Shown: piece after piece, positions 1-9,924 of the stretch
How positions within the stretch are numbered: the stretch's first letter is position 1
How the letters are laid out: the number at the start of each line of letters is the position of its first letter
Source: Hirundichthys speculiger
Lineage: Eukaryota > Chordata > Actinopteri > Beloniformes > Exocoetidae
Assembly: GCA_018398805.1 (NCBI GenBank)
Contig: JAGFBZ010002261.1
Coordinates: 1-64,000, forward strand
Reading direction: 5' to 3'
Length of the DNA: 64,000 nucleotides
Program-made: the position numbers and the translations under genes
The notes under the pieces: generated by a model
Database searches by the model: none
What the model was told of the DNA's origin: nothing
The model's input: the letters and a program-made list of their open reading frames with translations, nothing else

Positions 1-268
1 TACCAGCTGCTGCCTGCTGCTGCTGCTGCTACCAGCTGCTGCCTGCTGCTGCTGCTGCTGCTAGCTGCTGCCTGCTACCAGCTGCTGCCTGCTGCTACCA
101 GCTGCTGCATGCTGCTACAAGCTGCTGCCTGCTGCTACCTACTGCTGCATGCTGCTACCAGCTGCTGCCTGCTGCTACCAGCTGCTCCCTGCTGGTACTA
201 GCTGCTGCCTGCTGCTAACTGCTGCTACCAGCTGCTACCTGCTGCTAACTGCTGCTAACTGCTGCTAC
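1..268. repeat. CTG-rich minisatellite
   Basis: Degenerate tandem array built from CTGCTACCAGCTGCTGC-like blocks of about 15-18 bases. It starts before the window and stops where a DNA transposon remnant begins at about 269. No coding role is evident. Confidence 0.9.
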
Positions 269-830
269 CAGTGTTGTACCTGAATGCGTTCATTGAACGA
301 AAGTTCACGATCTAGTTCATATTTTGTGTGAACGTGAACTGAGCGCGCTCTCTTTCTCCTTCACCAGCGGGGGGCGTAAACAAGTTCATTTGGGCAGTTG
401 TGAACGACGCTCTTTCAAAGTTCACGCACGGTTAAAACCGTTCCAGGTTTCCAGCAAACCAAATTTAAAATCCACCACAAACGAGCCTGATATGTATCTG
501 AGGAAATCAATCAAACCATGGAAACACGGCTGTTGCTGCTGTCACGCTAACAATTAAGTCATCAAACGTTTAAAAGAAGCAGGATGATGAAAGTTACAGT
601 TACCCAGAGCTGGAGAAGACCCCCGACTGCTGGGGGGATTTAAATATTGAAATGGGAGGGGGGGGGGGGGGGGGACATTTGCACCTTAAGGACCTGTTTT
701 TGTCTGATAATAAAGACCATTTGGCAGCAAGTTTTTCCTCATATTTTTAATCTACTTTAGACCAGTGATTCTCAAAGTGTTGGCCGTCGTGGGACTGCAG
801 GTGGGCCGTGAGAGGTCATTAAAATTAAAC
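269..830. mobile_element. left part of an unclassified DNA transposon remnant
   Basis: Begins abruptly after the CTG array with CAGTGTTGTACCTGAATG and is rich in GTTCA/TGAAC motifs in both orientations (about 280-340). A similar GTTCA/TGAAC-rich stretch lies at about 5030-5105, on the other side of the hAT element at 831-4503, so the two look like ends of one older element. A 17-base G run lies at 658-674. The 77-codon frame at 324-557 has no recognisable domain. Near 773 is CAGTGATTCTCAAAG, which resembles another DNA-transposon terminus. The superfamily is not certain. Confidence 0.45.
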
Positions 831-1188
831 CAGTGCTTTAAGTGGGCCGGTACGCACCGGTACGGAGTACCCGCACTTCTCAATAATAGCCTCTGGCGTA
901 CTGGGACATTTTACGGTGTACCGGGACTTCTCATGGGCTCAGAGTACTCAGTTTCTCTCCTTGCGATTTGGCTATACAGTGGTGTCGCCATGACAACGCC
1001 ACTGTCCCTAGCGAGACATTTACTCGTCAGGAGGTCTCGCGAGTCGAGTGTGCCAGAAAGCGTTAGAAGGAACGCGAAGAAGAAGAGATCTCGCGGGCGT
1101 TGATTGTAAACAGAGTTGATTTAGTTGATTTACCGGTTGGTTTGTTTGGATGGTTATGTGAACATGAACCTACCTACCGTATTTACAA

Positions 1189-1898
1189 ATGTTGGCGTGG
1201 CTCCAAAAGGGCCAGAAGAGAACCCGGACTGATGACGCACCCGGTGAAGATGATGACACAGGAGGACAAACAGACATTGATTTTGAAAGTGGAGAGCAGC
1301 CAGTTAGCAGTAGCGCTTTTGCTAACACAGAAGTTGCTTCTGATTCACCTGTTGCCTGCGATATCAACAATAACTCCACAGGAGAAGAATGGCCAGACTG
1401 CTGGTCAAATGACCAAATAAGGTACTTTTGCTCACAGAATGACTGGCTTATAAGTAAGGACAAAAGGCTTGGGTGCAACGTATGCAGTAAAGTTAACTCC
1501 CTTGCTACCCAAACACATCAGGGACTGAGGTTGTCACATGAGTGGAGTAGATGTTTAATCTCTGCATTTGGAGCAGACAAGGCAACACAAATGTTGTCTT
1601 TCTGAAAGCAGATCAGCTAAAAGCTGTCCATACCATTGCTGTGTCTACCAGTGAATGTGAGCGTGCCTTCAGTTGTATGAACAACATTCTTACAGACAGA
1701 AGGGACTCCCTTGCTGTTACCAGACTTTCAAACCTGATCTTTCTGAAATGTAATGGGCCACCATTAGAACAGTTCAGTCCACAAAGCTATGTGATGTCAT
1801 GGCTGGCGAAGGGGAGACGAAGCGCAGAAGACAGGGAATGTGAAGCTCCAAGCCGTTCAAGCAAAGATGAGCCCAAAACCTGCTGGAGCCTTTACTAA
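1189..1898 (+). pseudogene. hAT transposase remnant (N-terminal zinc-finger part joined to C-terminal dimerisation part)
   Basis: Two overlapping frames hold the protein traces. The first (1189-1605) is acidic and ends in a zinc-finger-like stretch, DWLISKDKRLGCNVCSKV, as in the TTF/BED-type N-termini of KIAA1586/ZBED-like hAT proteins. The second (1551-1898) contains the hATC dimerisation core: VSTSECERAFSCMNNI, then DRRDSLAVTRLSNLIFL. The RNase H-like catalytic core expected between them is missing and the two parts are in different frames. This is therefore an internally deleted, inactive transposase. The KIAA1586-like assignment rests on motif recognition only. Confidence 0.75.
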
Positions 1899-2088
1899 GT
1901 AGGTTGAAATATAATCACAATTGTCTTATACATTCACAGTCCACTTCTTTTGACCCATTTGTACAATATAATGCAAACCAGAACAGCAACACTGCTATGA
2001 ATTCTACTTAAAAGAGCTTAATAGTTTTTAACATTTGTTGTCTGAAAAATGATGATTCTTCTTTATGTTTATTATGGGTCTGTGGTTA

Positions 2089-2151
2089 TTTTCTCCATGC
2101 CTTGTCTCCATATTTTATCTACGTGTGTCTCTCATGTGTCTGTCCACAGGG
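2089..2151 (+). repeat. first copy of a duplicated acceptor-like segment
   Basis: About 60 bases ending in TCTGTCCACAGG, a good splice-acceptor-like sequence. It recurs almost unchanged at 4187-4249, both inside the same hAT element. The two copies sit on either side of the nested MITEs and suggest an internal duplication of a terminal intron/exon boundary. Confidence 0.7.
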
Positions 2152-2328
2152 TATGTTCAGTACCAGTGCCTTGTTTGTCAACCTCCTGTTCAAGATGTGG
2201 TTGCATTTTTGTAAGTATATGAAGATCTTATTCATCAATAATATCATGTTGTTGGTCCTCCTAAATATGTGAATTTGCCCTTTTAAGTTTCACTGCAATC
2301 AAATATTTAAGTCTAAAATAATAGACAG

Positions 2329-2970
2329 TAGTGCTGGGCAATATGACGATATATATCGTGGGGACAATATAAAAGTGTATATCGTGCCATTTCTCTTCTA
2401 TCGTTTCTATCGTTTCTAACCTAATTTTATCAATTATTACAGCAAATATGTAATTAAATAACCTGCAACGATACATTTGATAGAATCATATCTACTTCTA
2501 CAAAGTAGCCTTTTATGTTTGCACTTTTACTCATGGTTAATGCCTTAAACATAGTTCTCTTCAACCCTGATGTTAACTTTAGACACTTTATATTGGTTTG
2601 CAAACTTTGCACTACAAGGTTACAGATTTCAGAAAGTTGAAAAATAATTTGTGTTTATTTTTTATAGCTGAACTTCAGTGCAAAAATGTGTTTTTCCCCT
2701 CAGAAACTGTTGTGCACTTTAAAAAAAATGTGAAAGCTCCTGTACCTCTGTACCTACCTGTTTTTGCTGCACTAAAATGTGTGTTTGTGACAGTTCAGCT
2801 AAATGTCTTTTCAAAATAAAGTTGAAAAGTAAGCAATGACATTTTTGTCAAACTTTTCAGAGAATAACTGAAAACATACTTTATTATGGTATATCGCGAT
2901 ATATAACGTTATCGTGATATAAAATAGTCCATATCGTGATATATGATTTTTTCCATATCGCCCAGCACTA
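2329..2970. mobile_element. hAT-type MITE, TIR TAGTGCTGGGC, copy 1
   Basis: Terminal inverted repeats TAGTGCTGGGC.../...GCCCAGCACTA are flanked by a perfect 8-bp TSD, ATAGACAG (2321-2328 and 2971-2978). Subterminal regions are rich in CGATATATATCG motifs. There is no coding capacity. A close second copy lies at 26614-27241. The YARNG-like terminus and 8-bp TSD indicate a non-autonomous hAT. Confidence 0.9.
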
Positions 2971-3064
2971 ATAGACAGTCATTGTCAACCTTTTTTAAAT
3001 GACAGAAACAAACACAGGAGTATGTTATTGAATTGATTTACTTGGTAACTGCTTAGCTCACTTC

Positions 3065-4172
3065 TAGGGGTGCTCCGATCGATCGGTGACCTGATCGGAT
3101 CGGCAGATATGCATATGATCGGGATCGGTCAGAATTGTCATTAAAGCCGATCAAAAGAGCCGATCAAAAACACTCTATTCTCGTGCGCATACACTGTGTA
3201 TAGACCTTTTCGGGCCAGCCCCCCGGAAGTACCCCGTCCGCCATTGCGGGGTTGTGCTACAGAGCGACACTTTCACCGGCTCGCAGATTAGCCAGTGTTT
3301 TTCTCTTTGTACAAATATATATTTTTATAATGTCGAGTCGGTCGAGTGGGAATACATGTTCCGTCATAAACTGTGCCAACAATGGTGTGAAAATTCAACA
3401 ATGGAAGAAGAAAGTATGAAATACACAAGCCTTTACTGCACGAAGACTGCCTTGTTTGCAGAACAAGAAGTTAGGAAGACGTGGGTGAAAAATATCAACA
3501 GAAAGGACTTTGTTCCAAATGAATACAGCCGGGTGAGTTTTCGTTAACATTCAATCTCGTACTACTCATAGTCTCACTGAGAGTCCCGGACGATTCTGGC
3601 CGAAAGAACAGCAGTATGAGGCTACTGTAGCCCTTGGCACTAGCACAAGCCTATAAATCAATGAATGAATGAATGAATTAGGAGAATGATAAAATAAATT
3701 AAATATAACATTAACACATAACCTAATTTACCGCTAGCGTTAATGTTACAGTAGCATAATCGTTATCGCTTGTTGACGTTAGTTATAATCAGCGTTGCAG
3801 CGTTCCACAGTTTTTAGTGTTTGATTATGGAAATAGATAATGCTATTTCCATAACCAATCATTAAAAACAGCGATAAACTACCTTCATCTGTAACTGGAG
3901 GCCACTGCCTAACATCATCAATCCAAGACATGTCTGCGTTATCCGTAACAGATCCTCCACGCTGCTGTGTTTGGGTTAGTTGATGGAGCACCGCACACTC
4001 CAGTTATGGCGGAGCCACTAGGGGGCGCATGTCCACAATTTTTAAGTCGAAAAGGTCTAAGACAGCAAGAAACAAAGGGAAATAAATACAATCGGTGATC
4101 GGTATCGGATCGGCCGATATTGATTTCAGTGATCGGTGATCGGCCCCAAAAACCCTGATCGGAGCACCCCTA
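3065..4172 (+). mobile_element. DNA transposon with 8-bp TSD and THAP-like exon remnant
   Basis: TIR TAGGGGTGCTCCGATC and its complement bound the element. The 8-bp TSD CTCACTTC lies at 3057-3064 and 4173-4180. GATCGG repeats fill both ends. At 3330-3532 is a decayed THAP-like exon: ATG, then NTCSVINCANNG, then in another frame VRKTWVKNINRKDFVPNEY, ending at a donor CGG|GTGAGT. The TSD length and TAGGG terminus suit hAT, whereas THAP domains are typical of P-like and some other families, so the superfamily is left open. Confidence 0.8.
3330..3532 (+). pseudogene. THAP-domain exon remnant
   Basis: A first exon of a THAP zinc-finger protein appears in two frames. The start ATG at 3330 gives the first C-x4-C pair, then a stop follows. 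The later part (VRKTWVKNINRKDFVPNEYSRV) matches the middle of THAP domains in another frame. It ends at a plausible splice donor GTGAGT (3533). The frame change and stop make it non-functional as it stands. Confidence 0.55.
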
Positions 4173-4186
4173 CTCACTTCTCCAAT

Positions 4187-4249
4187 TTTCTCCATGCCTT
4201 GTCTCCATATTTTATCTATGTATGTCTCTCATGTTTCTGTCCACAGGGA
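4187..4249 (+). repeat. second copy of the duplicated acceptor-like segment
   Basis: Near-identical to 2089-2151. It is followed by what looks like a short 3' untranslated stretch with AATAAA near 4355, then the right terminus of the hAT element. Confidence 0.7.
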
Positions 4250-4503
4250 ACTCTAGGTGCCAGTTAGTTCGGTTGTGCATCAGCCTCTATGCTACCTGAG
4301 GGCGTCCCCCCTGAACACCTCCCTTGTGTACACATAATTTGTTTGGAAATTTCAATAAAACAATTTTCTTTTTAAAAATCAGTATCATGTCCTAGTATTT
4401 AAATATATCACTTAATCATCTGATGTTACCCACTGCCTAATTTACCTGACATCAGTTGAATAAGGGGAGTACCGGCACTTATTTTTTTCCACTTAAAGCA
4501 CTG

Positions 4504-5104
4504 AATTAAACAAATGTGTTGTAAATCCTCGGTCTTTTTAAAATATGTTTGTAATTACTGTAAAATATTCATGACATGATTAAAAAACATTAAGAAGTAA
4601 TAAAACAAACTAGTTAAGTGTTATTCTACTGTCATCTTAACTTAATATCACAAGTGTCACCTTATTTGTTGACCCCTTACATTAATATCGGATCATGGTT
4701 CCTGGTGCTGTATGTCGATCACAGTTGTGATTAAAGGTTTCGATGGGCTGTGGAGATTTTTAACATTTCAAATTGGTCCTTGGTATTCTGAAGTTTGGTA
4801 ATGGCTGCTGTAGAGAGAAACTGAAACGGAAATGAGGCTGTCCCTTCAATGCTAATGCTAATGCTTATGTGAACCCTGGTCGGTTCAGGATTCTAAACTT
4901 GACCAATAGTTTTCTACAGATAAAATGGATAAAATAATTGCCGTTTGTGGTGGGGTAGTATATGGGCAGTGGTAATCATTTTGACAAATAATTGCTTGCA
5001 GCAGCATTAAAAAATCATTTTTAAAAAATGAACTAAAAATGAACTATTTGGTTCATTTTTTTTTTTTTTTTTAATGAACTGAACTAGTTCGTGTAGAAAG
5101 TGAA
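4504..5104. mobile_element. right flank of the outer DNA transposon remnant
   Basis: Sequence after the hAT target duplication is AT-rich and non-coding. It ends in GTTCA/TGAAC-rich DNA (about 5030-5105) resembling the left end near 280-340, with an interrupting T run at 5060-5074. The junction with ZNF-derived repeat units is at about 5105; no TSD is readable, so this end seems truncated. Confidence 0.4.
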
Positions 5105-5185
5105 CTGGTCTTCTTACCTGTTCTGTGTAGTTTTATCTCTGGTTTTCTCACCTGTTCCGTGTAGTTTTATCTCTGGTTTTCTCAC
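5105..5185 (-). repeat. tandem splice-donor units after ZNF exon 1 (orphan copy)
   Basis: On the minus strand the end of the ZNF first exon (CTACACAGAACAG) is followed by 34-bp units, each ending in a new donor of the form ACAG|GTGAGA or ACAG|GTAAGA. At least three donors are present. The same array type follows the paralogous exon at 46539-46710. Confidence 0.75.
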
Positions 5186-5357
5186 CTGTTCTGTGTAGTT
5201 TGATCTCTGGTCTCCAGGTGATGTCCAACAGTCTCCTCTGTCGCTCCAGCTCTGCTTCGTACCGGACGATGTTTTTTTCAAACTCTGAGAATATTTCTAC
5301 GGCAGCAGCCGTTAGTCTGTCTCCTATAAACTGTCTCAGAGACTGAGCCGAAGACAT
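5186..5357 (-). CDS. first coding exon of a C2H2 zinc-finger gene (orphan paralogue)
   Basis: Minus-strand exon of 172 nt beginning [16 protein letters not shown] and ending with LHRT plus one base before a GTGAGA donor. It has the same length and phase as the first exons at 46539-46710 and 47407-47578. This N-terminal helix-rich segment precedes the acidic linker and finger exon in a percomorph ZNF family; I know of no biochemical role for it. Its finger exon would have to lie at lower coordinates, and 1-5105 holds only transposons, so either the partner exon lies outside the window or this is a relic. The open reading frame is intact. Upstream (5358-5480) is the shared 5' leader found at the other two copies. 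Confidence 0.7.
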
Positions 5358-5497
5358 CGTTGCTGCAGAGACTCAGGTATTTCAGCTCAGGTGCTAAATC
5401 TTCACCTTTTTCCAGCTGACAAAACAGTTCGCCGCCGCTGAGTGTCACAATAACGTGTTCCGGCGGTGAACGTGGAAGCGAATTTACGTTCCGTCTA
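5358..5497 (-). promoter_or_regulatory. 5' leader and probable promoter of the orphan ZNF exon
   Basis: The bases directly upstream of the ATG (GTCTCTGCAGCAACG and the ACCTGAGCTGAAATACCTGA stretch) are conserved with the leaders of the exons at 46710 and 47407, so they are likely 5' UTR/promoter. Beyond this the sequence is moderately CpG-rich until the microsatellite. No TATA box is evident. Confidence 0.45.
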
Positions 5498-5582
5498 GGA
5501 TGGATGGATGGATGGATGGATGGATGGATGGATGGATGGATGGATGGATGGATGGATGGATGGATGGATGGATGGATAGATG

Positions 5583-5665
<83 letters not shown>
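5498..5665. repeat. GGAT then GATA microsatellite
   Basis: About 80 bases of perfect GGAT repeats pass through a short mixed zone into about 85 bases of perfect GATA repeats. Confidence 0.97.
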
Positions 5666-5839
5666 GCTGCAGGAAGCCCCCTTTAAAAAAATCATTTAAA
5701 CCAGTCTGTAAAAGTATTTTGTTACAACCCCCTTTATTTATTGAATTTTTTTGATTGAATATTATTTTTATATAAAAACAAAAAGAGCTGGAGGATTCTT
5801 TTTTTCAATTCACTCAAGTAGAAGTTATTTATTGAAATG

Positions 5840-6580
5840 AAATTAAATGAAAAATACTTTATTTATCCCATAAAGGGAAATTCAATGTAGTAAGGGCTCT
5901 CTTTGTTTTAAATAAACAACAGACAGCAATAATAATAATAATAATAATAATAACAGGTGTTAAGTCTTGTTGTGGAGGCTGATGGCTGCTGGCAGGAATG
6001 ATCTTCTGGATCTTTCCGTCTTGCAACGGACCTGAAGAAGCCTCTCACTGAACACACTCTGTTGTTTGATCACTGTGTCGTGGAGAGGGTGTGAAGAGTC
6101 CTCCATCACCTTCATGGAGAGGGTGTGAAGAGTCCTCCATCATCTTCATCAGCTTGTGCAGCATTCTTTTTTGTACAATCAGTTCCAGCGGCTCCAGAGT
6201 TACACCCAGCACAGATCCAGCTTTCCTGATCAGTTTGTTGATTCTCTTCAGGTCTCTGGTTCTGATGCTGCTGCCCCAGCAGATGGCTGCAAAGCTGATT
6301 GCACTTTCAACAACAGACCTATAGAACATGTGCAACATCTTGGTGCAGACATTAAAAGATCTCAACTTTCTTAAAAAGTAGAGTCTGCTCTGACCTTTCT
6401 TGTAGATGTATTCTGTGTTGCATTTCCACTCCAGTCTGTTGTCAAGCTGAACTCCAAGATACTTGTATTCCTCCACCACCTCCACCTCCTTTCCCAGGAT
6501 GGAAACACTGCTGTGTTGATTCTTGCTCCTCCTGAAGTTGACAATCATCTCCTTAGTTTTGCTGGTATTTAATACGAGAT
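5840..6580 (-). mobile_element. 3' fragment of a Rex1/CR1-group LINE
   Basis: The minus-strand frame (6045-6548, extendable to about 6575 as NTSKTKE) reads as the end of a non-LTR reverse transcriptase: MIVNFRRSKN, EEYKYLGVQLDN, KKGQSRLYFLRKLRSF, SAISFAAICWG. Catalytic RT motifs lie upstream and are missing, so it is 5'-truncated. The 3' end (lower coordinates) has the GGGATAAATAAAGTATT-type tail typical of fish Rex1-like elements, plus an ATT microsatellite. The C-terminal part carries a roughly 40-bp tandem duplication (6085-6145). Clade assignment is from motif memory. Confidence 0.75.
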
Positions 6581-6911
6581 GATTATATATTATTATTATT
6601 ATTCATATATTTTATAGTTTTAAACAACGTGATGATGCTCAATATTCATCAAGATACTCTGCTCTGTTGTCTCGTCTGTGCTTCATAAAGGAAGTTAACG
6701 CTGACAGCCACAGCGCTGCAGAAAACAACCTGCACCGCCACCTAGAGGTCGGTGGTGTAATTACAGAGACACGTGACGTCAACAGCCACCATTAGGAGTT
6801 GATGTGTAGAAGCTTCAGGCTGAAGTCAAGTTGGAGGAGATGAAGGTCACTGTCCAGAGGATCCAGATGTAGAAACAGATGTGCAGCCAGAGTCGTCTGG
6901 TTAGTCCTGTC
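6581..6911. other. non-coding spacer; no gene seen
   Basis: Unannotated sequence. One point only: GACACGTGACGTCAAC at about 6770 places an E-box (CACGTG) next to a CRE-like TGACGTCA. Whether it is functional is unknown. Confidence 0.4.
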
Positions 6912-8082
6912 TTCAACAGGGGACAAACTTCCTGTCTTCAACCAGGGACAAACCTACTGTCTCAAACCAGGGACAAACGTCCTGTCTTCAACCGGGAACA
7001 GACGTCCTGTCTTCAACCAGGGACAAACGTCCTGTCTTCAACCAGGGACAAACGTCCTGTCTTCAACCAGGAACAACGTCCTGTCTTCAACCAGGGACAA
7101 ACGTCCTGTCTTCAACCGGGAACAGACGTCCTGTCTTCAACCAGGGACAAACGTCCTGTCTTCAACCAGGGACAAACGTCCTGTCTTCAACCGGGAACAG
7201 ACGTCCTGTCTTCAACCAGGGACAAACATCCTGTCTTCAACCGGGGACAGACATCCTGTCTTCAACCAGGGACAAACATACTGTCTTCAACCAGGGACAA
7301 ACGTACTGTCTTCAACCAGGGACAATTCGTACTGTCTTCAACCAGGGACAAACATACAGTCTTCAACCAGGGACAAACGTACCGTCTTCAACCAGGGACA
7401 AACGTACCGTCTTCAACCGGGGACAAACGTACCGTCTCCAACCAGGGACAAACGTCCTGTCTTCAACCGGGAACAGACGTCCTGTCTTCAACCGGGAACA
7501 GACGTCCTGCCTTCAACCGGGAACAGACGTACCGTCTTCAACCGGGGACAAACGTACCGTCTCCAACCGGGGACAAACGTACCGTCTTCAACCAGGGACA
7601 AATGTCCTGTCTTCAACCGGGGACAAATGTCCTGTCTTCAACCGGGGACAAATGTCCTTTCTCGAACCGGGGACAAATGTTCTGTCTTCAACCGGGGACA
7701 AACATACTGTCTTCAACCAGGGACAAACGTACTGTCTTCAACCAGGGACAAACATACTGTCTTCAACCGGGGACAAACGTACTGTCTTTAACCGGGAACA
7801 GACGTACTGTCTTCAACCGGGGACAAACGTACTGTCTTCAACCGGGGACAAACGTACTGTCTTCAACCGGGGACAAACGTACTGTCTTCAACCAGGAACA
7901 AACGTACTGTCTTCAACCAGGGACAAATGTCCTGTCTTCAACCAGGGACAAATGTCCTGTCTTCAACCAGGGACAAATGTCCTGTCTTCAACCAGGGACA
8001 AACGTACTGTCTTCAACCAGGGACAAACGTACTGTCTTCAACCGGGGACAAATGTCCCGTCTTCAACCAGGGACAAACAGCT
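6912..8082. repeat. 25-bp minisatellite (about 47 copies)
   Basis: Unit GGACAAACGTCCTGTCTTCA plus ACCAG/ACCGG, 25 bases. Because 25 is not a multiple of three, all forward frames cycle through the same 25-residue pattern, giving long stop-free frames that are not evidence of a gene. Local variants (ACGTAC, ACATAC, ATGTCC) are clustered, showing local amplification. Confidence 0.97.
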
Positions 8083-8596
8083 GCTGCAGACGTCGCACCT
8101 CATCACATACATTTGTTGCTTTATATCATTTTGCCCAATGATGGATGGATGTGAAATATATCTCTGGAGACCAAAACTTTTTTTGTTCCAGCTCTAAGTT
8201 GGTTTATTATCCAGAAAAGAAGGACATTTAAAGATATTTTAAAGCAAAGAGCAAAGAAGGATCCAAAACAAAGAAAAAAAAGCCAAGTTGTCTTGAATCA
8301 AACCTTGGAGAGTTTCCTGATCAGAAGGAAATAAATGTGCAGTTTGTTGAAGAGAATCACTGCGATCAATACTTAAGGTTACCGAGTTCCTCCACCCTGA
8401 TGATGAAGACAAGACTCTGAGTTCATAACCTTCCTTCCTGCATTCGGTCCTCAGAGCTAGTTTTACTGCTAACATCCTAGAGTCTCTCCCACCTCTGCTG
8501 CTGGAGTAGTGATGGACGTTTCTGTTCATTCAGGCACCCTCTGATCCAAGATGGCTGACACTGGAGGACTTGTTCTCAAAAGACTGTTCTGAGGCT
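8083..8596. other. non-coding spacer; no gene seen
   Basis: No recognisable domain in any frame; the 96-codon minus-strand frame at 8239-8529 has no family resemblance. There are no clear transposon termini. Confidence 0.4.
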
Positions 8597-9042
8597 GCAG
8601 TTCCTCTACCGACCACCAGAGGCTGCGGTTCCTCTACCGACCACCGGAGGCTGCGGTTCCTCTACCGAACACTAGAGGCTGCGGTTCCTCTATTGACCAC
8701 TAGAGGCTGCAGTTAATCCAGTAACCACTAGAAGCTGCGGTTCCTCCACCGACCACTAGAGGCTGCGGTTCCTCCACCGACCACTAGAGGCTGCGGTTCC
8801 TCCACCGACCACCAGAGGCTGCGGTTCCTCTACTGACCACAAGAGGCTGCGGTTCCTCTACTGACCACTAGAGGCTGCAGTTCTTCTCCTGACCACTAGA
8901 GGCTGCAGTTCCTCTACCGATCACTAGAGGCTGCAGTTCCTCTACTGACCACTAGAGGCTGCAGTTCTTCTCCTGACCACTAGAGGCTGCAGTTCCTCTA
9001 CCGACCACTAGAGGCTGCGGTTCCTCTACTGACCACTAGAGT
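8597..9042 (-). repeat. 28-bp minisatellite, short inverted array of the 51.8-64 kb satellite
   Basis: About 16 units of the type GAGGCTGCGGTTCCTCTACC plus GACCACTA. The reverse complement is the same 28-bp monomer that fills 51838-64000 (CTCTAGTGGTCGGTAGAGGA plus ACTGCAG). Several units carry a PstI site, CTGCAG. Confidence 0.95.
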
Positions 9043-9590
9043 CTGGCTTTTCTGACCTCCATGTTAAAATGTCCAACTTTACAGCTGAAATAAACATATT
9101 GGCTGCCTGGTACAAAAATCTCTCCACAGACAGATTTCATATTAATGACATCTGGAAGAATTTTTATGTTTATGTATCACATGAGGTAAATTTATATAAA
9201 GCTACTAATTTAAGGGATCATCATTTCTCCTTTGATCTTCACGATGTTCGCCAGAACCAGAGTTCAAGTTTGTGATTTTCTTCTCCAGATTCTCAGCTGA
9301 CTGTGACATCACACAACGGCCGTGAAAAATAAAAACATATTTCTGTCACCTTAGAGCCATTTTTATCAGCTTTTATTGATGTTTGTGTGAAATCACACCA
9401 GAGACATTTTTCTCACAGCTGTTGTTTTTTTTTTCAGGCCTGGAGTCAGCCATGATTAATGAGGTCAGGTTTTAAGCATCTTTATAGGTTCTGTTGCTCA
9501 TCGATGCATGAAGATGCAGCCGTCAGCTGCTTTATTCCACCTCCACTCGTTCATAACGTTTCCTCCCTGATGTTCTCAGAAAGCTTTATG
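9043..9590. other. non-coding spacer
   Basis: No gene is recognised. TGACCTCCATGTTAAAATG near 9053 resembles TGACCTCCACGTTAGAATG near 31515, a small dispersed repeat. Confidence 0.4.

Positions 9591-9649
<59 letters not shown>
9591..9649. repeat. GT microsatellite followed by a 30-base G run
   Basis: (GT)n at 9591-9619, then G at 9620-9649. The length of the G run is likely uncertain in the assembly. Confidence 0.95.
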
Positions 9650-9924
9650 CGCTTATTAACACAACACATTTCATTAACGAATAACTCTTTAGGCAGACTC
9701 AGATCAGTTTATTGGACAGCAGAGATGAGGACAGCAGACAGAAAACAAGAAAATTTACAGGTCTGACAGAATAAATGCATCTACTATATTTCCTCCTGTT
9801 TTAATGCACTTTAATGCTTCAAAGGTTTTATGTAAAGCACCTTGAACTGTCTTGTACTTGAAATGTGCTACAAATAAACTTGCCTTCATTCATTTTGATA
9901 TAAAAATTTTATTCCGATCATCTC
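9650..9924 (+). mobile_element. LINE L2-type 3' tail in spacer
   Basis: The segment at about 9830-9890 (TGTAAAGCACCTTGAACTG ... AAATAAACTTGCCTT) matches the 3' tail seen at 17615-17675 at the end of the L2 remnant. The rest of the interval shows no feature. Confidence 0.6.

Larger units (their letters stand above)
831..4503 (+). mobile_element. hAT transposon with 8-bp TSD and nested insertions
   Basis: The ends are inverted: CAGTGCTTTAAGTGG at the left and its complement at the right. The flanks carry a perfect 8-bp target-site duplication, AATTAAAC (823-830 and 4504-4511). The 8-bp TSD and the CAGTG terminus fit the hAT superfamily. The element carries a broken transposase (1189-1898), a poly(A) signal AATAAA near 4355, and two smaller elements inserted into it (2329-2970 and 3065-4172). 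About 1.9 kb remains without the insertions, shorter than an intact autonomous hAT, so most of the catalytic region has been lost. Confidence 0.85.

Noticed and set aside
324..557. Small 77-codon gene
   Set aside because: No family resemblance and it lies in a transposon end rich in GTTCA motifs.
5495..5695. 66-codon frame of LSIY/PSIH repeats
   Set aside because: Translation of the GGAT/GATA microsatellite.
6879..8141. 420-codon open frame (and the 181- and 75-codon frames inside it)
   Set aside because: It is the 25-bp minisatellite read through; all three frames show the same 25-residue cycle, with no domain, signal or splice evidence.
8239..8529. 96-codon minus-strand frame
   Set aside because: No recognisable motif, no splice context, and the length is expected by chance.
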